Origin: Alphaproteobacteria bacterium
Lineage (GTDB): Bacteria > Pseudomonadota > Alphaproteobacteria > Rhodobacterales > Rhodobacteraceae
DNA length: 35,542 nucleotides
Direction: 5' to 3'
NCBI GenBank assembly: GCA_030431825.1
Contig: JAUIIJ010000041.1
Coordinates: forward strand, 1 to 35,542
Part shown: piece after piece, positions 15,334 through 23,628 of the stretch
Layout: each line of letters begins with the position of its first letter
How positions within the stretch are numbered: the stretch's first letter is position 1
Translations under genes and position numbers: made by a program
Notes under the pieces: model-generated
The model's database searches: none
What the model was told of the DNA's origin: nothing
What the model saw: only the letters and a program-made list of their open reading frames with translations

Positions 15334-18216
15334 ATGGCTGAACTGAAAAATATCGAAGTGCGGGGCGCACGCGAGCACAACCTCAAGAGCATCGACGTGG
15401 ACATCCCGCGCGATCAGTTCGTGGTGATCACCGGCCTGTCCGGGTCTGGCAAATCCAGCCTCGCGTTTGACACGATTTATGCCGAGGGACAGCGTCGCTA
15501 TGTCGAGAGCCTGTCGGCCTATGCCCGTCAATTCCTCGACATGATGGAAAAGCCGGATGTCGATCATATCAGCGGGCTGTCGCCGGCCATCTCGATCGAA
15601 CAAAAGACGACATCCAAGAACCCGCGTTCGACGGTCGGCACCGTGACCGAGATCTACGACTATCTGCGCCTGCTCTTCGCGCGGGCGGGGACGCCCTATT
15701 CTCCCGCCACCGGCGAGCCGATCGAGGCGCAGCAGGTGCAGGATATGGTCGATCGCATCATGGCCATGGAAGAGGGCACGCGCGGCTATTTGCTGGCCCC
15801 CATCGTGCGCGATCGCAAGGGCGAATACCGCAAGGAATTTGTCGAACTGCGCAAGCAGGGCTTTCAGCGGGTCAAGGTCGATGGCGAATTCCATGAACTC
15901 GACGAGCCGCCGACGCTGGACAAGAAATACCGCCATGACATCGACGTGGTTGTCGATCGTCTGGTGGTGCGCGAGGGGCTGGAAACGCGCCTTGCCGACA
16001 GCCTGCGCACCGCGCTGGATCTGGCCGAGGGGATTGCCATTCTCGAGACCGCGCCGCGTGAGGGCGATGCCGAACGCATCACGTTCAGCGAGAAATTCGC
16101 CTGCCCGGTCAGCGGTTTCACCATTCCCGAGATCGAACCGCGCCTGTTTTCGTTCAACGCGCCCTTCGGGGCGTGCCCGGAATGCGACGGGCTGGGAAAA
16201 GAGCTGTTCTTTGATGAGCGGCTGGTGGTGCCGGACCAGAACCTGAAAATCTATGATGGTGCACTGGCCCCGTGGCGCAAGGGCAAGAGCCCGTACTTCC
16301 TGCAAACCATCGAGGCGATTGCAAAGCACTATGAATTCGACCGCAACACCAAGTGGAAGGATCTTCCCGAAAAGGTGCAGCAGGTGTTCCTCTATGGGTC
16401 GGGCAAGGAAGAAATCCCTTTCCGCTATGACGAAGGCGGGCGCGTTTACGAGGTGACGCGCGTGTTCGAGGGTGTCATCCCGAACATGGAACGGCGCTAT
16501 CGCGAGACCGACAGCAACTGGATCCGCGAGGAATTCGAGCGCTACCAGAACAATCGGCCCTGTGGCAGCTGCAGCGGCTACCGGCTGCGCGAAGAGGCGC
16601 TGGCCGTCAAGATCGGCCCGGCAACCGGCGACAGCGACGCGCTGCTGCATGTGGGTCAGGTGGTGCAGATGAGCATTCGCGAGGCCTATGCCTGGTGCCA
16701 GAAAGTACCGGAATACCTGAGCAATCAGAAGAACGAGATCGCCCGCGCGATCCTAAAGGAAATTCGCGAACGCCTGGGATTTCTGAACAATGTCGGGTTG
16801 GAATACCTGACATTGTCGCGTTCGAGCGGCACGCTCAGCGGCGGCGAAAGCCAGCGTATCCGGCTGGCCAGCCAGATCGGGTCCGGTCTGACCGGTGTGC
16901 TTTACGTGCTGGACGAACCCAGTATCGGTTTGCACCAACGCGATAATGACCGGCTTCTTGATACGCTCAAGAACCTGCGCGATCAGGGCAACACGGTGAT
17001 CGTGGTCGAACATGACGAGGAGGCGATCCGCGAAGCGGACTATGTCTTCGACATCGGTCCGGGCGCCGGCGTGCATGGCGGGCAGGTGGTGGCGCAAGGC
17101 ACACCGGACGAGATCGCGGCGAACGCTCAGAGTATCACCGGGCAGTATCTTGCCGGCACCCGGTCGATCGCGATCCCGTCAGAGCGGCGCAAGGGCAAGG
17201 GCAAGGCGGTCAAGGTCGTCAAGGCGACGGGGAACAACCTGAAGTCCGTGACGGCCGAATTCCCGCTGGGCAAATTTGTCTGCGTTACCGGAGTGTCTGG
17301 TGGCGGCAAGTCCACCCTGACGATTGAAACACTGTTCAAGACCGCGTCGATGCGCCTGAACGGTGCGCGGCAGACGCCCGCACCCTGTGAAACCATCAAG
17401 GGCCTGGAACACCTGGACAAGGTGATCGATATAGATCAGCGTCCCATCGGGCGAACGCCGCGGTCGAATCCGGCAACCTATACGGGCGCGTTTACCCCGA
17501 TCCGCGACTGGTTCGCGGGGCTGCCGGAGGCCAAGGCGCGCGGCTACAAGCCTGGCCGGTTCAGCTTTAACGTCAAGGGCGGGCGCTGCGAGGCCTGCCA
17601 GGGCGATGGGTTGATCAAGATCGAAATGCACTTTTTGCCGGATGTCTATGTCACCTGCGAGACCTGCAAGGGCGCGCGCTACAACCGCGAGACACTGGAG
17701 ATCCGTTTCAAGGGCAAGAGCATCGCCGACGTGCTGGACATGACGGTCGAGGATGCACAGGAGTTTTTCAAGGCGGTGCCGTCGATCCGTGAAAAGATGG
17801 ATGCGCTGATGCGGGTGGGGCTTGGCTATATCAAGGTCGGGCAACAGGCCACCACGCTTTCGGGGGGCGAGGCGCAGCGGGTCAAGCTGTCAAAGGAACT
17901 CGCCAAGAGATCCACCGGGCGCACGCTTTACATTCTCGACGAACCGACAACCGGGTTGCATTTCGAGGACGTGCGCAAGCTGCTGGAGGTGCTGCACGAG
18001 CTGGTGGAACAGGGAAATTCGGTCGTGGTGATCGAGCATAATCTCGATGTGATCAAGACCGCTGACTGGATCATCGATATCGGCCCGGAGGGCGGGGATG
18101 GCGGCGGCGAGATTGTCGCCACGGGCACGCCAGAAGAGGTTGCTGACGTGGAAGGCAGCCATACCGGACGATACCTGAAACCGATGCTGACCGGAGAGCG
18201 GCTGGCAGCGGAGTGA
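15334..18216 (+). CDS. uvrA: Excinuclease ABC subunit A
   Basis: 960 residues, the usual length. UvrA, as a dimer with UvrB, scans DNA for bulky damage in nucleotide excision repair. Two ABC ATPase modules are seen: Walker [10 protein letters not shown] (about 34-42) with [18 protein letters not shown], and Walker [10 protein letters not shown] with [20 protein letters not shown] and [11 protein letters not shown]. The C-terminal zinc module is intact (CEACQGDG ... CETCKG). In the first zinc module the opening pair reads CPVSG where CPxCG is common, so one cysteine is replaced by serine, though CPECDG follows; I recall this in other alphaproteobacteria. ATG 15334 is preferred over the adjacent ATG 15331 for spacing from GAGGG. 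An SOS box lies upstream. Confidence 0.97.
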   Translation: MAELKNIEVRGAREHNLKSIDVDIPRDQFVVITGLSGSGKSSLAFDTIYAEGQRRYVESLSAYARQFLDMMEKPDVDHISGLSPAISIEQKTTSKNPRSTVGTVTEIYDYLRLLFARAGTPYSPATGEPIEAQQVQDMVDRIMAMEEGTRGYLLAPIVRDRKGEYRKEFVELRKQGFQRVKVDGEFHELDEPPTLDKKYRHDIDVVVDRLVVREGLETRLADSLRTALDLAEGIAILETAPREGDAERITFSEKFACPVSGFTIPEIEPRLFSFNAPFGACPECDGLGKELFFDERLVVPDQNLKIYDGALAPWRKGKSPYFLQTIEAIAKHYEFDRNTKWKDLPEKVQQVFLYGSGKEEIPFRYDEGGRVYEVTRVFEGVIPNMERRYRETDSNWIREEFERYQNNRPCGSCSGYRLREEALAVKIGPATGDSDALLHVGQVVQMSIREAYAWCQKVPEYLSNQKNEIARAILKEIRERLGFLNNVGLEYLTLSRSSGTLSGGESQRIRLASQIGSGLTGVLYVLDEPSIGLHQRDNDRLLDTLKNLRDQGNTVIVVEHDEEAIREADYVFDIGPGAGVHGGQVVAQGTPDEIAANAQSITGQYLAGTRSIAIPSERRKGKGKAVKVVKATGNNLKSVTAEFPLGKFVCVTGVSGGGKSTLTIETLFKTASMRLNGARQTPAPCETIKGLEHLDKVIDIDQRPIGRTPRSNPATYTGAFTPIRDWFAGLPEAKARGYKPGRFSFNVKGGRCEACQGDGLIKIEMHFLPDVYVTCETCKGARYNRETLEIRFKGKSIADVLDMTVEDAQEFFKAVPSIREKMDALMRVGLGYIKVGQQATTLSGGEAQRVKLSKELAKRSTGRTLYILDEPTTGLHFEDVRKLLEVLHELVEQGNSVVVIEHNLDVIKTADWIIDIGPEGGDGGGEIVATGTPEEVADVEGSHTGRYLKPMLTGERLAAE

Positions 18217-18228
18217 ACCTGCCGGTCT

Positions 18229-18576
18229 TCAGTCCAGAAGAGCCGCCGCTGCGCCGATGAAATCGAGCACTTCGCGGGTCTCGCGATTGACCCGAAAGAT
18301 GTTGTCTCCGACGCGGAAATAGGTCTGGCGAGGATCCAGCCCATAGCGACCGGGCCGCTCGACGATCACGTAGCCGTCAAGAATCCGGTCACCGATACGA
18401 TAAGGCGCATTGTATTTTTTCGCCTGGCCCGGCGGCACGCAGGACGGTGATTTCCTGGCGAGACCGGGCGGGCACCCCTTGTCGGCGTAGGGTTTGTCCT
18501 TGGCATCGACCGACAGGGCGGAGGCCATCAGGGCTACGCAGAAGCCGAGGGCCGGGATGATGTAGACCAGTCGCAT
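18229..18576 (-). CDS. Small secreted protein with CPPGLA-type motif (RcnB-like tail)
   Basis: 115 residues. A signal peptide is clear (LVYIIPALGFCVALMASALS, cleavage probably after VDA). The mature part has the paired motif CPPGLARKSPSCVPPGQAKK, then YRIGDRILDGYVIVERPGRY, a pattern common in small periplasmic alphaproteobacterial proteins distantly related to the RcnB/YqfK group. The two cysteines may form a disulfide. It is convergent with uvrA, 12 bases away; related genes have often been misnamed excinuclease only because of that neighbour. The function is unknown. Confidence 0.75.
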   Translation of the reverse strand: MRLVYIIPALGFCVALMASALSVDAKDKPYADKGCPPGLARKSPSCVPPGQAKKYNAPYRIGDRILDGYVIVERPGRYGLDPRQTYFRVGDNIFRVNRETREVLDFIGAAAALLD

Positions 18577-18720
18577 ATGAGTCGCTCTCCTTTCACCAGA
18601 GATAAGGGCCCGCGCGGCGCTTGTCCCGGTGCATGCCGAGCCTCGGCGGTGCCCTGCCGGTTTGGTCGGATGACAGGCGGGATGTTGCGTGGCAGTCTGG
18701 GTTCAAAGAGAGGAGGCAGC

Positions 18721-19311
18721 ATGCGCAAGTTGCAGACACAGGGGGTGCACCACATCACCCTGACCGGGGCGGACCGGCAGACGACCATCGATTTCTGGGA
18801 GGGGGTACTCGGGATGCCGTTTGTCTTCGATCAGCCAAATCTCGACAATCCCGACGAGGGGCATGTCTATTTCGATCCGGGGGACGGGCGTCTGATCACG
18901 GTGTTTACCGATGAGACTCGCAAGGGCACGCCGGACCGTACACCGACCGAGCCGGGATGCGTGCATCATCTGGCATTCAACGTCAGCCAGGCCACATTCT
19001 GGCAGGCGGTCCAGCGTCTTGACGAACGCGGCATCGACCATTCGGGTCCCAAGGATCGCGGTTTCATGGATTCGATCTATTTCAGGGATCCGCTGGGATT
19101 GTTGATCGAACTCGCCAGTTACCGGTTTGAACCTCCGGCAGGCTGTACATATGCGGACGTGATGATCCGGGCGCATCGCCTGCGCGTGGCGCGGGGTGAC
19201 CACCACATCGACCGTATTCACCTGGCGGATGCCATCGAGGATCTGGTCGTGGCGCGACAGGACAGCCTGTCGTCGGACAGGTCTCCGAAAGATCCGTATG
19301 CGTCCGGGTAG
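18721..19311 (+). CDS. VOC-family (glyoxalase/extradiol dioxygenase-like) protein
   Basis: 196 residues from ATG 18721, with AGAGGAGG just before it; an in-frame start at 18577 would overlap the divergent gene. Two beta-alpha-beta-beta-beta units form one VOC metal site: His in GVHHITLTGADRQTTIDFW, His in CVHHLAFNV, Glu in LGLLIELASYRFEPP. The family includes glyoxalase I, extradiol ring-cleavage enzymes and epimerases, all using Fe, Mn or Ni. The sequence PLGLLIELASYRFEPP resembles ring-cleaving dioxygenase-type members, so a role on aromatic or quinone-like substrates is possible. No partner gene adjoins it. Confidence 0.8.
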   Translation: MRKLQTQGVHHITLTGADRQTTIDFWEGVLGMPFVFDQPNLDNPDEGHVYFDPGDGRLITVFTDETRKGTPDRTPTEPGCVHHLAFNVSQATFWQAVQRLDERGIDHSGPKDRGFMDSIYFRDPLGLLIELASYRFEPPAGCTYADVMIRAHRLRVARGDHHIDRIHLADAIEDLVVARQDSLSSDRSPKDPYASG

Positions 19312-19319
19312 CTGGCTGG

Positions 19320-19365
19320 CCGAGGGGCGCTGCCCCTCGGGCACCCCGGAGTATTTTCCCAAAGA
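19320..19365. terminator. Bidirectional hairpin plus conserved GGAGTATTTT element
   Basis: Perfect 9-bp arms CCGAGGGGC (19320-19328) and GCCCCTCGG (19332-19340) with a GCT loop, then CCCCGGAGTATTTTCC and AAGATGAAGA. It sits between two converging genes (stops at 19311 and 19376) and should end both. The GGAGTATTTT...AAGATGAAGA string is one I recall from many intergenic sites in Rhodobacterales genomes; only one copy is in this window. Confidence 0.65.
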
Positions 19366-19375
19366 TGAAGAAGGA

Positions 19376-20248
19376 TCAGCCGCCGGCGCCGTTGTAGTGG
19401 ATGGTTCCCAGCCCGGACAGGTCATAGCCCGGCAATTCGGCAGCGCGTTCGGCGCAGGCGGGCGAGGCGAGGAAGTGCATGAGTTTCTGCAGCGGTGGTT
19501 CGAACCATGCGCGCCGCCAGATTGCGAGGTCGAACCGTTCGACCGTGAGCGGAATGAAGTCGAGCCCATAGAGACCGGCGAGCGCGCCGAGACCGAAGCC
19601 CACCTCTGCCTTGCCATCGTGCAGGGCAATCGCGAGCTCTTCTTCCGTGCGGGCGCGGACCGGCAGCGCGTTGATGTCCTGCAGGGTCAGACCGGCCGCT
19701 GCCAGCCGGGTTTCGAACTCCCGCTGGCTGGCGGCGCTGCCCTGGCGCAGGGCGACGCGCCGCCCGGCGAGGTCGGAGAAATCCGACACCCCGCCGGTCC
19801 CGGGAGAGAGTAGCAGCCCGCGTTGCCGCTCGGCGATTTGTACCAGAACGACCGGCGCCTCTCCGAGGGCCTCGCGCAGGGCGTCGCGGTTCCAGCCGCC
19901 GTCCTCGCGGATATGAAGGCCTGCTGCCTGTGCCGTGCGCGCGGCGAGACGTTCGAGCCCGTCGTAGGACCCGTCATAGAAGCTGGCCAGTTCCGAACGG
20001 CTTTCGCGCAGCGCCCAGTCCAGCAGCGGGTCATGACTGCCGGCGATGATCGGAGGCAGGGGGGCGTCGGCAACGTGCGGCCCGCTGCGCGAGGCGTTCA
20101 GCCACGCGGTGATCTCGGCGCGGGGAAACAGCAGCTTGCCGACCGCCCGCACGCAGGGAACCTCGCCGTTGCCGGCTAGATCATAGACCTTGCGTTCGCC
20201 GATGCGAAGCAGATCGGCCAGTTCGCGCGTGGTCAGATAGTCGCTCAT
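19376..20248 (-). CDS. HTH (excisionase-type) / PBP_like-domain transcriptional regulator
   Basis: 290 residues. Residues 4-52 are an excisionase/MerR-like winged helix (LTTRELADLLRIGERKVYDL ... GKLLFPRAEITAWLNA). Residues about 64-270 are a periplasmic-binding-protein-like domain (IIAGSHDPLLDWALRE, SYDGLERLAARTAQAAGLHI, GLLLSPG, LAGRRVALRQGSAASQREFE, KAEVGFGLGALAGLYGLDFI) of the PBP_like type, also found next to molybdopterin enzymes. No signal peptide, so it is cytoplasmic. It is the last gene of the FDH operon, its start overlapping the 43-residue gene by four bases (ATGA). It probably senses a small anion, molybdate or tungstate being attractive, and controls FDH expression; the ligand is inference. 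Confidence 0.8.
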   Translation of the reverse strand: MSDYLTTRELADLLRIGERKVYDLAGNGEVPCVRAVGKLLFPRAEITAWLNASRSGPHVADAPLPPIIAGSHDPLLDWALRESRSELASFYDGSYDGLERLAARTAQAAGLHIREDGGWNRDALREALGEAPVVLVQIAERQRGLLLSPGTGGVSDFSDLAGRRVALRQGSAASQREFETRLAAAGLTLQDINALPVRARTEEELAIALHDGKAEVGFGLGALAGLYGLDFIPLTVERFDLAIWRRAWFEPPLQKLMHFLASPACAERAAELPGYDLSGLGTIHYNGAGG

Positions 20249-20376
20249 TCGCCGTCAAGACGGACATCGGGGCCGCTGCCGCTCTGGGCGGCGGAGAAAC
20301 CCGCCCTGTGCAGGCCGTAGGAGGCGACCACAGCGATCACCGCGATCATGGCAAAGGCGCTCAGCATGGATTTCAT
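20245..20376 (-). CDS. 43-residue single-pass membrane protein
   Basis: A small gene whose ends both overlap neighbours by four bases: its ATG (20376-20374) overlaps the WD40-cytochrome stop and its TGA overlaps the regulator start. The product is one hydrophobic segment (MLSAFAMIAVIAVVASYGLH) with a short polar tail ending DVRLDGE. The double ATGA coupling makes it very likely real. It may be an inner-membrane subunit or assembly peptide of the formate dehydrogenase/cytochrome complex, like the small subunits of other respiratory enzymes. No family recognised. Confidence 0.7.
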   Translation of the reverse strand: MKSMLSAFAMIAVIAVVASYGLHRAGFSAAQSGSGPDVRLDGE

Positions 20377-21683
20377 TCGGTCGTGTCTCCGGCTGTGGCC
20401 CGGCGCATATAGGCGATCAGGTCGGCCCGGTCGCCGGGGTTGGTGATCCGTTGCATCGGCATCTTGGTTCCGGGAATGTAATGATCGGGGCCGAGATCTA
20501 AAAGCGCATTTATGCTCTCCGCGTTCCAGATGATGCCGGATGCGCTCAGGTGTCGGGAATAGGTGTAGTCTGGCACGCTGCCGGCCGGACGTCCGAACAG
20601 GCGATGAAGGGTTGGTCCGGCGCGGCGTCCGCTGCCAGGGGTCAGGCTGTGGCAGATCGAGCATTTGCGGGCGAACTGTCGTTCACCGTTGCCCATCGCG
20701 GCAGGGTCCCTGAGATAGCTGTGCTCGGTTGCCGCCATCGGACCATATCCGTCAGGGTTCGCCAGGGGCCAGCTGTACATCGCTTCGTCCAGGCCGCCTG
20801 CATGAATGTTGGCGCCATCATGTGAAAAGGCCAGCGCCCAGACCGGGCCGCGCAGGGTGGCGCGGAAGTCATGCGCGACGCGCCAGCGATGCGTGTCGAT
20901 GACCATGATATAGCCCTCGCCATCCCCGACTGCGAGGAACCGTCCGTCGCGCGACAGGGCCATTGCGAGAATGGGCCGCCGATCAAGGGTGAAGTCATGC
21001 AGTTCGGTTCCGCTGACCGGGTCGACGATCCGCGTGACCCCGTCGACGGCCCCGTAGGCGAGCCAACCGGCCTGCGGATTCAGGACCAGTTCGTTGATGC
21101 CAAAGCCGTGATTGACGAGGATTTGCTGTTCGCTGGCCGTTTCGATGTCCCACAGGCGGATCGTGCCGTCCACCGACGCCGAGTAGAGCGTGTTGCCATC
21201 CGGGGAAAACGCGACGCCGTTGACACCCTGATCGTGGCCGTCGAACGTAACCAGCGGTTCGCCGGTTTCCTGACCGGGCAGAGGCCACAAGCTTATGGAC
21301 CCATCCCAGCTTGCGGCGGCGAGCAGGTTGGCGGCGGGGGAATAGGCAAGGTCGACAACCTTGCCCTTGTGCGTCCCGATGGTCCGGCCGCGATTTTCAG
21401 CGCTGTTCCACACACGTATCTGGAAATCGTCGCCGGCAGAAACCAGGGTCGTTTCGCCCGCGAAAATGACGGTGTTGACGGCTGCGCGATGTCCTTCGAA
21501 CCAGTTTGGAGTTTCACCGTTCCACAGACCGACCGCGTTGTCGAAACTGGCGGTCGCGATGCGACCGGATGGCGAAACGGCGATGTCCATGATCGGTCCG
21601 CCATGGCCCTTGAGCGTGAAGAAATCCTGAGCCGATATCGGCAGCGGCAGGAGTGCAGCGGTCAGGGCGAGCGCGCGCCACAT
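20373..21683 (-). CDS. WD40 beta-propeller / cytochrome c fusion protein
   Basis: 436 residues, ATG 21683, two bases after the cytochrome b subunit stop. Residues 1-18 are a Sec signal peptide ending in ISA-QD. Residues about 20-310 hold seven WD40-like blades (e.g. ASFDNAVGLWNGE, VSAGDDFQIRVWN, YSASVDGTIRLWDIE, HAGGLDEAMYSWPL), enough for one full propeller. Residues about 330-430 are a class I c-type cytochrome: heme motif CSICH (341-345) and probable Met ligand in GTKMPM (408). The protein should be periplasmic. Its place directly after the FDH gamma subunit suggests it takes electrons from formate oxidation, with the propeller as docking platform. An alternative start 87 bases upstream lies inside the previous gene and adds no signal peptide. 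Confidence 0.88.
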   Translation of the reverse strand: MWRALALTAALLPLPISAQDFFTLKGHGGPIMDIAVSPSGRIATASFDNAVGLWNGETPNWFEGHRAAVNTVIFAGETTLVSAGDDFQIRVWNSAENRGRTIGTHKGKVVDLAYSPAANLLAAASWDGSISLWPLPGQETGEPLVTFDGHDQGVNGVAFSPDGNTLYSASVDGTIRLWDIETASEQQILVNHGFGINELVLNPQAGWLAYGAVDGVTRIVDPVSGTELHDFTLDRRPILAMALSRDGRFLAVGDGEGYIMVIDTHRWRVAHDFRATLRGPVWALAFSHDGANIHAGGLDEAMYSWPLANPDGYGPMAATEHSYLRDPAAMGNGERQFARKCSICHSLTPGSGRRAGPTLHRLFGRPAGSVPDYTYSRHLSASGIIWNAESINALLDLGPDHYIPGTKMPMQRITNPGDRADLIAYMRRATAGDTTE

Positions 21684-21685
21684 GG

Positions 21686-22939
21686 TTACTCGGCTGGGGT
21701 GGCGGAGGCGTTTTCCGCTTCCTTTGCCCTGACCTCTTCGACCCAAAGGCCGTGATGTTCGCGCGCCCATTGTTCGTCAACCTCGCCCGAGCCCATGGCG
21801 TCGAATGCGCCTTCCATGCCGATGGTGCCAAGGTAGATATGGGCAAAGATCATCGCCATGAAGACAAAGGCGACGATGGCATGCCAGAGTTGGGCATATT
21901 GCATCTCTTCCTGCGCGGCAAGAACTTCGGGGAAGGGATCGAGTCCGAACCACCCGGGTAGGCCGATATCGTTCAGGATGGCAAAGGTCTTGGCAAACAT
22001 CGGCATTTCGAACGGAAACAGCAGCGACAGACCCGAGGCGCTGATCGACAGGCCGAGAATGACACAGCCCCAGAAGATCATCTTCTGGCCGGCATTGAAC
22101 TTTCGCGCGGGCGCGTGAACACCCTTGGAGAACAGCCCGCCAGCCATGGCCAGCCATTTCAGATCATGCTTGTTGGGAATGTTCTGCAGCGTCCAGTTCA
22201 GCATCACGATGATCAACCCGATCATGAACGCCCATGCCACATTGTTGTGAATCCATTTGCTGGCCAGCGCGAACGAGGCAAACATGTCCTTGCCAAAGAG
22301 CGGGATCATGACCGTGCGACCAAAGAGCGAGATCAGACCCGTCGCCCCTAGCACGAGAAAGCTGCCTGCGAACAGCCAGTGACCGAAACGTTCAAAACTG
22401 CTGAACCGGGTGATCGTGCGTCCGGTTCTTTCGCCGTCGATACGGATGCGGCCGCGGATGAGAAAGAAGAGTGCCAACAGGAGCAGTGTGGCGCCCAGAA
22501 GATAGGCACCGTAGGTCGCCAAAGGCCCTTGCCGGAATTTCAGCCACCACATGCCGCCATCCTGCATGATGACATCGGCGGCGGGGCTGCGCGAGGTCAC
22601 GGTGATGTCGGCGCTGCCATAGCGCATGGCGCGCAGCAGCTCGGAATCCGAACTGCCGCCCAATGTGCCGAGCTGGGCAGCGATGCCGCTGGCGCTGTCG
22701 GGATCTCCGGTGGCGTTGCGCCGAAAGCTGTCATCGATCTTTTCGCCGCGCTGCCGGGCCAGGATATCCGCAAGGGTCTGTGCGCCGCCGGTCGCCGCGC
22801 GGCTGTCGCCCGCGTCCGATGGCGCGCTGCCGGGATCGACCGCAAGGGGTTCGGTCAACTGCCGCACGGACATGTCCTGTGCGGTGGCAGACAGCGGCAA
22901 CAGCAGGCTGACAAGCAGCGTCAGTAGGCAAAGGCGCAT
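21686..22939 (-). CDS. Formate dehydrogenase, cytochrome b (gamma) subunit
   Basis: 417 residues. A signal peptide (MRLCLLTLLVSLLLPLSATA) is followed by an unusually long periplasmic region (about 20-130), then a first membrane segment (LATYGAYLLGATLLLLALFF) and the FdnI/FdoI-type cytochrome b561 core. Heme-ligand type histidines appear in FGHWLF and KWIHNNVAW and in later helices (LWHAIVAFVFMAMIFAHIYL). It anchors the enzyme and passes electrons from the Fe-S subunit to quinone or onward. E. coli FdnI is about 217 residues, so the N-terminal half here is extra; this longer form is known in many proteobacteria, but the Ser/Ala/Asp-rich segment near 30-110 is notable. Starts 83 bases after the beta subunit. 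Confidence 0.9.
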   Translation of the reverse strand: MRLCLLTLLVSLLLPLSATAQDMSVRQLTEPLAVDPGSAPSDAGDSRAATGGAQTLADILARQRGEKIDDSFRRNATGDPDSASGIAAQLGTLGGSSDSELLRAMRYGSADITVTSRSPAADVIMQDGGMWWLKFRQGPLATYGAYLLGATLLLLALFFLIRGRIRIDGERTGRTITRFSSFERFGHWLFAGSFLVLGATGLISLFGRTVMIPLFGKDMFASFALASKWIHNNVAWAFMIGLIIVMLNWTLQNIPNKHDLKWLAMAGGLFSKGVHAPARKFNAGQKMIFWGCVILGLSISASGLSLLFPFEMPMFAKTFAILNDIGLPGWFGLDPFPEVLAAQEEMQYAQLWHAIVAFVFMAMIFAHIYLGTIGMEGAFDAMGSGEVDEQWAREHHGLWVEEVRAKEAENASATPAE

Positions 22940-23022
22940 CTCGTGTGTCCCATCCTTGGTTCGGTCCGTCGCGTGGCATGGCCGGGCGGGCGCATTGCGC
23001 GCCGCCCGATCCGGTTCAGGGC

Positions 23023-23616
23023 TCAGCCGCCCTTTTGCTCGTAGGCCGTACCCCAACCCCAGGCCCCGCTGCCAAAGCCGCGCGCGACGACGCGTTCGCG
23101 ATATATGGCCGAAACCACGTCGCCATCCCCCGCCAAGAGCGCCTTGGTCGAACACATCTCGGCACAGATCGGCAGCTTGCCTTCCGCGATCCGGTTGCGG
23201 CCGTATTTGGCGAACTCGGCGGTGGAGTGGCTCTCTTCCGGACCACCGGCGCAGAAGGTGCATTTGTCCATTTTGCCGCGCGAACCGAAATTGCCGGCCT
23301 GTGGATATTGTGGCGCGCCAAAGGGGCATGCATAGAAGCAATATCCGCAACCGATGCACAGATCCTTGGAGTGCAGCACGACGCCTTCCTCGGTCTGATA
23401 GAAACAATCGACCGGGCAGACTGCCATGCACGGCGCGTCGGAACAATGCATGCAGGCGACCGAGATCGACCGTTCGCCGGGCTTGCCATCGTTGATGGTG
23501 ACGACCCGCCGCCGGTTGATGCCCCAGGGCACCTCGTGTTCGTTCTTGCAGGCGGTGACGCAGGCGTTGCATTCGATGCAGCGTTCGGCGTCGCAGAGAA
23601 ACTTTGCTCTTGCCAT
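23023..23616 (-). CDS. Formate dehydrogenase, iron-sulfur (beta) subunit
   Basis: 197 residues with four [4Fe-4S] sites in the FdnH/DmsB pattern: CIECNACVTACKNEHE, CMHCSDAPCMAVCP, CIGCGYCFYACPFGAP and CTFC...CAEMC. It relays electrons from the catalytic subunit to the cytochrome b subunit. Unlike E. coli FdnH (about 294 residues) it ends with GTAYEQKGG and has no C-terminal membrane helix, so it must be held by its partners; it has no signal and should ride through the Tat pore with the alpha subunit. It starts 12 bases after the alpha gene. Confidence 0.93.
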   Translation of the reverse strand: MARAKFLCDAERCIECNACVTACKNEHEVPWGINRRRVVTINDGKPGERSISVACMHCSDAPCMAVCPVDCFYQTEEGVVLHSKDLCIGCGYCFYACPFGAPQYPQAGNFGSRGKMDKCTFCAGGPEESHSTAEFAKYGRNRIAEGKLPICAEMCSTKALLAGDGDVVSAIYRERVVARGFGSGAWGWGTAYEQKGG

Positions 23617-23628
23617 GTCTCTTACTCC

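Noticed and set aside
14602..16650. Long minus-strand open frame across the RTX and uvrA region
   Set aside because: It runs opposite uvrA and through a promoter region, and has no recognisable domain; it is an antisense artefact.
18577..18720. N-terminal extension of the VOC protein
   Set aside because: It overlaps the promoter side of the divergent small gene, and a strong AGAGGAGG stands right before ATG 18721.
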